A stretch of DNA of 36,027 nucleotides from the NCBI GenBank assembly GCA_045633565.1, contig JAZQYO010000022.1, forward strand, positions 1 through 36,027, read 5' to 3'. Source of the stretch: RGIG7450 sp045633565 (GTDB lineage: Bacteria > Bacillota > Clostridia > RUG12999). The notes beneath the pieces are model-generated. The model ran no database searches. It saw nothing but the letters and a program-made list of their open reading frames with translations, and was not told the origin of the DNA. Each line of letters begins with the position of its first letter. The stretch's first letter is position 1. The translations under genes and the position numbers were made by a program. Positions 25,295 through 31,563 of the stretch are shown here, one piece after another.

Positions 25295-25663
25295 ATGAAG
25301 AGTTTAGCTGAATTACAGGAAATCAGAAACAAGGTGCTTGGTCAGGTTAATCTTCGTAAAGAACGTGAGGATGGAGTACGTGTGGTTGTAGGTATGGCTA
25401 CATGCGGTATCGCAGCGGGTGCAAGACCTGTTCTCAACGCTTTCATGGCAGAAGTTGAAAAGAGAAACCTCGCTAATGTTACGGTAACGCAGACAGGTTG
25501 CATAGGTATGTGCCGTCTTGAACCTATCGTTGAGGTTTATATGCCCGGCGAAGAAAAAGTGACTTATGTTAAAATGACAGAGGACAAAGTAGCACGTGTT
25601 GTTACTGAGCATATAATCAATCAGAAACCGGTTACTGAATTTACAATCGGTGCTGCAGAATAA
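25295..25663 (+). CDS. Thioredoxin-like [2Fe-2S] ferredoxin
   Basis: A 122-aa protein of the NuoE/NuoF-N-terminal thioredoxin-like ferredoxin family: GMATCGIAAGARPVLNAF and TQTGCIGMCRLEPIVEVY. Only three cysteines occur in the whole protein (37, 69, 73); the first pair, usually C-x4-C, has lost one partner. Cluster binding may therefore use a non-Cys ligand or be lost. It precedes hydB by 15 bp with RBS AAGGAGG, so it is probably co-produced with the catalytic subunits. It is sometimes called HydD in related clusters; that name is not certain. Confidence 0.78.
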   Translation: MKSLAELQEIRNKVLGQVNLRKEREDGVRVVVGMATCGIAAGARPVLNAFMAEVEKRNLANVTVTQTGCIGMCRLEPIVEVYMPGEEKVTYVKMTEDKVARVVTEHIINQKPVTEFTIGAAE

Positions 25664-25678
25664 TAAGGAGGCAGAAAC

Positions 25679-27481
25679 ATGAGTAACACATACAGAGCGC
25701 ATATTCTGGTATGCGGTGGTACAGGCTGTACTTCTTCCGGCAGTGTTAAAATTCAGGAAGAATTTGAAAAACAGCTCAAAGAAAATGGACTTGAAAATGA
25801 AGTAAAAGTAGTGCCAACAGGTTGTTTTGGTCTTTGTGCACTCGGTCCGATCATTATTGTTTATCCTGAAGGTGCTTTCTACAGCATGGTTCAGGTGGAA
25901 GACGTAAAAGAAATCGTTGAGGAACACATCCTCAAAGGCCGTATGGTTAAAAGACTTCTTTACGAAGAAACAATTCATGAAGAAGATAACACAATTAAAT
26001 CCCTTATGGAAACTGATTTCTATAAGAAACAGATGCGTATTGCACTTCGCAACTGTGGTGTTATAAACCCTGAAAATATTGAAGAATATATCGCTGTTGA
26101 CGGCTACCAGGCTCTCGGTAAAGTTCTTACCGAAATGACACCTGAGCAGGTTGTTGAAGTTATTAAAGATTCCGGTCTCCGCGGTCGTGGAGGCGGTGGC
26201 TTCTCAACAGGTATGAAATGGATGTTCACAGCAAATGCACAGGGCGACCAGAAATATGTTGCATGTAATGCCGACGAAGGTGACCCGGGCGCATTCATGG
26301 ACAGATCCATTCTTGAAGGTGACCCTCACACAATTATTGAAGCAATGGCAATCGCTGCTTATGCAGTAGGTGCTGACCAGGGTTATGTTTATATCCGTGC
26401 AGAATATCCTATCGCAGTAAGCCGTCTCCAGATTGCTATTGACCAGGCAAGAGAAGCAGGACTTTTAGGTAAAAATATTTTCGGAACAGACTTTAACTTT
26501 GATATGGAACTCAGACTTGGTGCAGGTGCTTTCGTTTGTGGTGAAGAAACAGCACTACTCAACTCCATCGAAGGCAAACGTGGCGAACCTCGTCCCCGTC
26601 CTCCGTTCCCTGCAGTTAAAGGTCTTTTCCAGAAACCTACACTTTTAAATAACGTAGAAACTTATGCTAACATTCCTGTTATCATTAATAACGGTGCGGA
26701 TTGGTTCAAAACTATCGGTACTGAAAAGAGTAAGGGCACAAAAGTATTCGCTCTCGGCGGTAAAATTAAACACACAGGTCTTGTTGAAGTACCTATGGGA
26801 ACAACTCTCCGTGAAATCATCGAAGAAATCGGTGGTGGCATCCCTGGCGGCAAAAAGTTCAAAGCTGCTCAGACAGGTGGTCCTTCCGGCGGATGTATCC
26901 CTGCACATCTTATAGATACACCTATCGACTATGACTCACTTATGAGCATTGGTTCTATGATGGGCTCCGGCGGTCTTATCGTTATGGACGAAGACAACTG
27001 TATGGTTGACATTGCTAAATTCTTCCTTGAATTCACAGTTGATGAATCCTGCGGTAAATGTTCACCCTGTCGTATTGGTACAAAACGCCTTTACGAAATC
27101 TTAGAAAAGATTACTTCTGGTAAAGGAACTCTTGAAGATATTGACAACCTTGAATCACTCTGCATTTCCATTAAAGAATCTGCACTTTGTGGTCTTGGTC
27201 AGACAGCTCCTAACCCGGTACTCAGCACTCTCAAATATTTCAGAGACGAATATGTAGCACACGTTGTGGACAAGAAATGTCCTGCAGGCGTATGTAAAGC
27301 ACTCCTCTCTTACAGCATTGTTGCTGATAAATGTAAAGGCTGCTCAGCTTGTTCAAGAAAATGTCCTGTTGGTGCTATTTCCGGTGAAATCAAAAAACCG
27401 TTTGTTATAGACCAGTCAAAATGTATCAAGTGCGGCGCTTGTGTGGAAACATGTAAGTTTGACGCAATTGTAGTAGGTTAA
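25679..27481 (+). CDS. hydB: NuoF-like flavoprotein subunit of [FeFe] hydrogenase (HydB)
   Basis: NAD(P)(H)- and FMN-binding subunit, 600 aa. Order: N-terminal thioredoxin-like [2Fe-2S] domain with all four Cys (VCGGTGCTSSG, PTGCFGLCALGP); FMN/NAD fold (GLRGRGGGGFSTGMKW, CNADEGDPGAFMDRS); SLBB domain; NuoF [4Fe-4S] site ESCGKCSPCRIGTKRL; and a C-terminal two-[4Fe-4S] ferredoxin (CKGCSACSRKCP, CIKCGACVETC). This architecture matches HydB/HndC of trimeric bifurcating hydrogenases, which couple NADH and reduced ferredoxin to hydrogen. Codons are strongly biased compared with neighbours such as rarA, suggesting high expression. It lies 17 bp before hydA. Confidence 0.95.
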   Translation: MSNTYRAHILVCGGTGCTSSGSVKIQEEFEKQLKENGLENEVKVVPTGCFGLCALGPIIIVYPEGAFYSMVQVEDVKEIVEEHILKGRMVKRLLYEETIHEEDNTIKSLMETDFYKKQMRIALRNCGVINPENIEEYIAVDGYQALGKVLTEMTPEQVVEVIKDSGLRGRGGGGFSTGMKWMFTANAQGDQKYVACNADEGDPGAFMDRSILEGDPHTIIEAMAIAAYAVGADQGYVYIRAEYPIAVSRLQIAIDQAREAGLLGKNIFGTDFNFDMELRLGAGAFVCGEETALLNSIEGKRGEPRPRPPFPAVKGLFQKPTLLNNVETYANIPVIINNGADWFKTIGTEKSKGTKVFALGGKIKHTGLVEVPMGTTLREIIEEIGGGIPGGKKFKAAQTGGPSGGCIPAHLIDTPIDYDSLMSIGSMMGSGGLIVMDEDNCMVDIAKFFLEFTVDESCGKCSPCRIGTKRLYEILEKITSGKGTLEDIDNLESLCISIKESALCGLGQTAPNPVLSTLKYFRDEYVAHVVDKKCPAGVCKALLSYSIVADKCKGCSACSRKCPVGAISGEIKKPFVIDQSKCIKCGACVETCKFDAIVVG

Positions 27482-27498
27482 GGAAGGGGGAAAAGCAA

Positions 27499-29232
27499 AT
27501 GGTAAACTTAAAAATTGACGGTAAAAGTGTAAGTGTACCCGAAGGCTCAACAGTCCTTGAGGCTGCAAAAGCTGCAGGTATAAACATTCCTACACTTTGC
27601 TATTTAAAAGATATTAACGAGATCGGCGCTTGCCGTGTCTGCGTTGTTGAAATCAAAGGTGCAAGAGCTCTTCAGGCTGCCTGTGTATATCCTGTTTCAG
27701 AAGGTCTTGAAATTTTAACAAACTCTCCCAGAGTTATGGCAGCAAGAAAATCCACGGTTGAACTTATCCTGTCCAACCACGACAGAAGCTGTCTTACATG
27801 TGTAAGAAACCGCAACTGTGAACTTCAGACTCTTGCTGAACAGCTGGGCATCACAAACATCCGCTTTGACGGTGAAAATATCAAACACGAAATTGACAGA
27901 GTTTCTCCGTCAATCGTTCGTGACAACAACAAATGCGTGCTCTGCCGCAGATGTGTGTCCGTTTGTAAAGACGTTCAGACAGTTTCTGTTATTGATGCAG
28001 CATACAGAGGTATCAAAACAAGAATTGGTGCAGCTTTCGATGAAAGCCTCCACAATGTACCCTGCGTAAACTGCGGTCAGTGTATCAACGCTTGTCCCGT
28101 TGGCGCACTTTATGAAAATTCTGAAATTGACAAGGTTTGGGCAGCACTTGCAGACGAGTCCAAACACGTTCTTGTTCAGACAGCTCCGGCTGTTCGCGCA
28201 GGTATCGGCGAAGAATTTGGCATGGCTATGGGTACACCCGCTACAGGTAAAATGGTAGCATCCCTCAGAAGACTTGGTTTTGACAAAGTTTTCGATACTG
28301 ACACTGCTGCTGACCTTACAATTATGGAAGAAGGCACAGAACTTTTAGACAGAGTTAAAAACGGTGGAACACTTCCGATGATTACATCATGTTCTCCCGG
28401 ATGGATTAAATTCTGTGAACATTTCTATCCTGAATTTATTCCTAACCTTTCCAGCTGTAAGTCACCTCACCAGATGTTTGGTGCGATTTTAAAATCTTAC
28501 TATGCTGAAAAGAATAATATTGACCCTAAAGATATCTATGTTGTATCTGTAATGCCCTGTTCATCCAAAAAGTTCGAATCCAAGAGAGACGAAATGAATG
28601 TAAACGGCAATGTTGATGTAGATGCAGTTATCACAACAAGAGAACTTGCAGTTATGATCAAACAGGCAGGTATCAACTTTAATGCTATCGAAGACGAACA
28701 GTTTGACGATCCGTTTGGTATCGGTTCCGGTGCCGGCGTAATCTTCGGTGCAACAGGCGGCGTTATGGAAGCAGCCCTCAGAACAGTTAAAGAAATTGTT
28801 GACGGCAAAGAACTCTCCAACATAGAATTTGATGCAGTTCGTGGTGTTCAGGGCATCAAAGAAGCTACTGTTAAAGTTGGCGACCTTGATGTTAATGTTG
28901 CTGTTGTTCATGGCCTCGGCAATGCAAGAAAAGTTCTTGACAGCATTAAAGCAGGCGAAAAGAACTACCACTTCATCGAAGTTATGGCTTGCCCCGGCGG
29001 TTGTGTAACAGGTGGCGGTCAGCCTATCGTTGATGCTAAGACAAAGATGGATGTTGATGTCAGAGCTGAAAGAGCAAAAGCTCTTTATACAGAAGACAGA
29101 AATCTTCCGATTCGTCAGTCTCACAAAAACCCTGCTATCACAAAGCTTTATGATGAGTATCTTGAAAAACCGGGCAGCCACAAAGCTCACGGTCTGCTTC
29201 ATACTCACTACACAGCAAAAAGCAAATTTTAA
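27499..29232 (+). CDS. hydA: [FeFe] hydrogenase catalytic subunit (HydA)
   Basis: Hydrogen-evolving or hydrogen-oxidising subunit, 577 aa. Order: N-terminal [2Fe-2S] domain (CYLKDINEIGACRVCVVEI with a later Cys62), His-ligated [4Fe-4S] (HDRSCLTCVRNRNC), two [4Fe-4S] motifs (CVLCRRCVSVC, CVNCGQCINACP), then the H-cluster domain. L1 reads TSCSPGW (296-302), L2 MPCSSKKFE (Cys354, Lys357, Glu360), L3 MACPGGCVTGGGQP (Cys498, Cys502), and the C-terminal small-subunit-like segment ends HGLLHTHY. Ser299 replaces the second Cys of the canonical TSCCP. The NuoE/NuoF partners make it the trimeric, probably bifurcating type. It is the last gene of the operon; maturases HydEFG are not in the window. Confidence 0.95.
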   Translation: MVNLKIDGKSVSVPEGSTVLEAAKAAGINIPTLCYLKDINEIGACRVCVVEIKGARALQAACVYPVSEGLEILTNSPRVMAARKSTVELILSNHDRSCLTCVRNRNCELQTLAEQLGITNIRFDGENIKHEIDRVSPSIVRDNNKCVLCRRCVSVCKDVQTVSVIDAAYRGIKTRIGAAFDESLHNVPCVNCGQCINACPVGALYENSEIDKVWAALADESKHVLVQTAPAVRAGIGEEFGMAMGTPATGKMVASLRRLGFDKVFDTDTAADLTIMEEGTELLDRVKNGGTLPMITSCSPGWIKFCEHFYPEFIPNLSSCKSPHQMFGAILKSYYAEKNNIDPKDIYVVSVMPCSSKKFESKRDEMNVNGNVDVDAVITTRELAVMIKQAGINFNAIEDEQFDDPFGIGSGAGVIFGATGGVMEAALRTVKEIVDGKELSNIEFDAVRGVQGIKEATVKVGDLDVNVAVVHGLGNARKVLDSIKAGEKNYHFIEVMACPGGCVTGGGQPIVDAKTKMDVDVRAERAKALYTEDRNLPIRQSHKNPAITKLYDEYLEKPGSHKAHGLLHTHYTAKSKF

Positions 29233-29244
29233 TTAAACTTTATT

Positions 29245-29268
29245 TCAGCGGCGGATATCCGCCGCTGA
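29245..29268. terminator. Perfect 24-bp palindrome after hydA (possible terminator)
   Basis: TCAGCGGCGGAT followed by its exact complement, 12 bp after the hydA stop. It could fold into a hairpin with a tight loop, but no T tract follows on the plus strand. Termination would be weak, and some readthrough into the folate riboswitch is possible. Confidence 0.5.
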
Positions 29269-29278
29269 GATAACTTAT

Positions 29279-29379
29279 GAAGAGTAGAAACCATTTCGTT
29301 AAGTGTCTGCCAGGACGGGGAGTTGCCGGCAGAACGAAAAGGCAAAAAGCCTTGCGGTTTTGGTTTCGCATCCCGCTTC
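29279..29379 (+). ncRNA. Tetrahydrofolate (THF) riboswitch
   Basis: The sequence shows the THF aptamer's conserved elements in order: GAAGAGTAGA at the 5' side of P1, CGTTAAGTGT (29299-29308), the P3 arm CTGCC...GGCAG, AACGAA, a small hairpin AAGGC/GCCTT, P2 closing AAACCA with TGGTTT, and the 3' CGCATCC ending in GCTTC, which pairs back to GAAG. THF riboswitches sense reduced folates and typically control folT by translation. Placement 58 bp upstream of folT-folC confirms the call. Confidence 0.9.
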
Positions 29380-29394
29380 CATACGGTGAAATGA

Positions 29395-29430
29395 ATCCTC
29401 CTTTTACCGCATAAGCGGTTAAAGGAGGAT
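29395..29430 (+). promoter_or_regulatory. RBS-sequestering hairpin of folT (THF expression platform)
   Basis: Positions 29395-29410 and 29415-29430 form a 16-bp stem with one mismatch and an ATAA loop. The 3' arm holds GGAGG (29424-29428), the folT ribosome binding site. It is the expression platform of the upstream aptamer, acting on translation; no T tract follows, so it is not a terminator. Confidence 0.8.
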
Positions 29431-29436
29431 AATTTT

Positions 29437-29973
29437 ATGCAAAAGAAAATTACAACTAAAGATATTTGTATTATAGCAATGCTCATTGCCATTACGGCAG
29501 TACTCGGATTTCTTTCAGGTAAACTCAGAATAGGGACATTTTCCAAGTTTTCATTTAACTTTATATCGGTATATTTTACCGCAGTCCTTTTTGGCCCTGT
29601 TGTTGCAGGGCTTGTTGGTGTGGCAGGAGATTTTATTTCTGCCATCGGTACAGGACCATATCTCTGGATGATTGGACTAATAGAGTTTATTTATGGTTTT
29701 ATATTTGGCATTTTGTTTTATAAAAAAGAGTTTAAAACGGAAAAACACAACATTTTTATTTTTAAATCGTTTGCAGCTACATTAATTATTGCTGCTGTGG
29801 ATATTTTTGTGAAAAGTTATATACTAATGAATGTCGGTTTTGCACCAAATCCGCTTAGTGCAGCCATAGTAATGCGATTGCCGATGATTGCAGTTATGTC
29901 AGTTATCAGATTTATAGTACTTATTATTATGGAAAAAAGTGTGCCGAGAATTCTATCTGCTGTTAAAAATTAG
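29437..29973 (+). CDS. folT: Folate ECF transporter S component FolT
   Basis: Membrane substrate-binding subunit of an energy-coupling-factor transporter for folates, 178 aa with about six hydrophobic helices. The N-terminus (KKITTKDICIIAMLIAITAVLG) and the region GPVVAGLVGVAGDFISAIGTGPY are typical of S components. Specificity for folate rests on the THF riboswitch upstream and folC downstream, not on residues. The energising EcfA/A'/T genes are elsewhere, as expected for a group II system. RBS GGAGG lies within the regulatory hairpin. Confidence 0.88.
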   Translation: MQKKITTKDICIIAMLIAITAVLGFLSGKLRIGTFSKFSFNFISVYFTAVLFGPVVAGLVGVAGDFISAIGTGPYLWMIGLIEFIYGFIFGILFYKKEFKTEKHNIFIFKSFAATLIIAAVDIFVKSYILMNVGFAPNPLSAAIVMRLPMIAVMSVIRFIVLIIMEKSVPRILSAVKN

Positions 29974-29982
29974 GAGAAAAGT

Positions 29983-31236
29983 ATGAACTATCAGAAGACA
30001 CTTGAATATATAAAAGACCTGCAAACACTGGGCAGTAAACCGGGACTTTCAAGAGTAACAGAGCTTGCGCGTCTTATGGGTAACCCGCAAAATGACCTTA
30101 AAATCATTCATATAACAGGTACAAACGGCAAAGGCTCAACCTGCAGTATGATAGAATCGGTGCTTATAAAAGCAGGTTATAAGGTTGGGAAATTTGCTTC
30201 CCCCTGGATAGAGAAGATTAACGAGTATATATCCATTGACGGCACTCCGCTGTCTGATGATGACTTTGCGGCGGCGCTTACTGCCACGAAAGATTTTGCT
30301 GAAAAAATGTCTGACCACCCAACAGAATTTGAAGTAATTACAGTTGCAGCTTATAATTGGTTTAAAAAAGAGAATTGTGATGTTGTGATTGGTGAAACGG
30401 GAATGGGCGGGCTTGATGATGCCACCAATATCATTGAAACCCCCGTACTTTCGGTTATAACAAATGTCGCAATGGACCATGCCAGATTTCTTGGAAACAC
30501 GATAGAAGAAATTGCCGAAAACAAAGCAGGAATTATAAAAGAAAACTGTCCGGTTTTATTTGGCGGTGAGGACGAAAAGGCGCTGAAGGTAATAGAAAAA
30601 ATTTCAGAAAAGAAAAAAGCGGAACTTTTCACCACAGCAAAACCGGATATCATCTCATCCGACATTTACGGAAGTGAATTTGAATACAGAGGTCTTAAAA
30701 ATAAAATCCCGCTGGCAGGAGAGTATCAGCCTCGTAACGCCGCAACAGCCATTGATGCGATTGATATACTTATCTCACAGGGGTTTGAAATTTCAGATGA
30801 AGATATTATCGGCGGACTTTCAAATGTCACCTGGAAAGGCAGATTTGAGGTTCTGTCAGAAGCCCCGCTGTTTATTTTTGATGGAGGACACAACCTTCAC
30901 GGGATTATGTATGCGGCAATGAGCATAAAAAAATATTTTGGCGAAAAGGTGAATATTCTAACCGGTGTAATGGCAGATAAAGAATATGAAAAAATGGCAG
31001 CTGTACTGACTGCTGTTGCAGAAAATATATTCACCGTAACGCCCGACAATCCCAGAGCGCTCCCAGCAGAAAAATATGCAGAGGTGTTCCGGGCAAAAGG
31101 GGTAAACACCATAGCCTGCGAAAGCGTGGAAGATGGTGTGAAAAAAGCACTTGATCTTTCCAAAAAAGAAGGTAGGCCGCTTGTGGCGATAGGTTCATTA
31201 TATATGTATAAAGATGTGAAAAAAGCAAGTAGATAA
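29983..31236 (+). CDS. folC: Folylpolyglutamate synthase / dihydrofolate synthase (FolC)
   Basis: Adds glutamate residues to folates, which traps and activates them; many bacterial FolC enzymes also make dihydrofolate. It is a 417-aa Mur-ligase-fold enzyme with P-loop ITGTNGKGSTCSMIE (about residues 43-57), the Mur-type ETGMGGLDDATN motif, LAGEYQPRNAATAIDAI in the middle, and DGGHNLHGI in the C-terminal domain. It follows folT by 9 bp with RBS AGGAG and should share the THF riboswitch's transcript. The TAG stop lies in the loop side of the terminator stem. Confidence 0.95.
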   Translation: MNYQKTLEYIKDLQTLGSKPGLSRVTELARLMGNPQNDLKIIHITGTNGKGSTCSMIESVLIKAGYKVGKFASPWIEKINEYISIDGTPLSDDDFAAALTATKDFAEKMSDHPTEFEVITVAAYNWFKKENCDVVIGETGMGGLDDATNIIETPVLSVITNVAMDHARFLGNTIEEIAENKAGIIKENCPVLFGGEDEKALKVIEKISEKKKAELFTTAKPDIISSDIYGSEFEYRGLKNKIPLAGEYQPRNAATAIDAIDILISQGFEISDEDIIGGLSNVTWKGRFEVLSEAPLFIFDGGHNLHGIMYAAMSIKKYFGEKVNILTGVMADKEYEKMAAVLTAVAENIFTVTPDNPRALPAEKYAEVFRAKGVNTIACESVEDGVKKALDLSKKEGRPLVAIGSLYMYKDVKKASR

Positions 31237-31252
31237 CTACTTGCTTTTTATT
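31221..31252. terminator. Bidirectional terminator between folC and XRE gene 2
   Basis: AAAAGCAAGTAG, loop ATAA, CTACTTGCTTTT is a 12-bp perfect stem with T-rich flanks on both strands. It overlaps the folC stop codon and abuts the stop of the minus-strand XRE gene. Confidence 0.88.
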
Positions 31253-31458
31253 TATGGATTGTTAGAGAGTCCTAAAATATAGTCCGATGAAACGTTGTAA
31301 ATTTTTGCCAACATTACAACTAATTCACAAGGCAAGTCCCGTTGACCGCTTTCATAACGGAAATACTGTGGCTGGGTGGTAAACAATAAGTTTGCTATTT
31401 CCTTTTGTGTATAATTGTTATCTTCGCGCAAGTCCCTCAATCGTTTGTAGTAAGCCAT
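31252..31458 (-). CDS. XRE-family HTH regulator, 68 aa
   Basis: A single HTH_3 domain protein (YTQKEIANLLFTTQPQYFRY at residues 16-35, tail IYNVSSDYILGLSN). It is a paralogue of the 72-aa regulator at 4612-4830, sharing LREDN, the TQ-x-E start of the HTH and SDYILG or TDYILG, but it differs across the recognition helix (TQPQYFRYES versus TQQQYSLYER). The start at 31458 follows GGGGAGGG; the open frame upstream runs through the operators. It diverges from the CHAP-repeat protein gene and probably binds the two ATATCC-N4-GGATAT sites between them, repressing that gene and possibly itself (inference). Confidence 0.9.
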   Translation of the reverse strand: MAYYKRLRDLREDNNYTQKEIANLLFTTQPQYFRYESGQRDLPCELVVMLAKIYNVSSDYILGLSNNP

Positions 31459-31474
31459 AATAGCCCTCCCCAAA

Positions 31475-31547
31475 ATATCCGTTTGGATATATTGACATTT
31501 TAACACAAGCGTGATATAATTATGCAGTATTATATCCAAACGGATAT
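31475..31547 (+). promoter_or_regulatory. Consensus promoter bracketed by two identical palindromic operators
   Basis: TTGACA (31492-31497), 17-bp spacer and TATAAT (31515-31520) form a perfect sigma-A promoter for the CHAP-repeat gene. Palindrome ATATCC-GTTT-GGATAT (31475-31490) touches the -35 box, and ATATCC-AAAC-GGATAT (31532-31547) covers roughly +6 to +21. The second 16-mer is the exact reverse complement of the first. Such bracketing suits a repressor that blocks or loops the promoter, most likely the divergent XRE protein. Confidence 0.8.
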
Positions 31548-31563
31548 AATTGAGGGGGAAATC

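Noticed and set aside
25313..25978. 221-aa minus-strand open frame across the ferredoxin and hydB genes
   Set aside because: Antisense shadow of strongly codon-biased genes; its composition (Phe, Cys and Asn runs) is not protein-like and no RBS or promoter was seen.
28561..29208. 215-aa minus-strand open frame inside hydA
   Set aside because: Opposite the conserved L2-L3 region of hydA; explained by codon bias on the coding strand.
29395..29430. Intrinsic terminator upstream of folT
   Set aside because: The stem is strong, but its 3' arm is the folT RBS and no T tract follows, so translational sequestration is the better reading.
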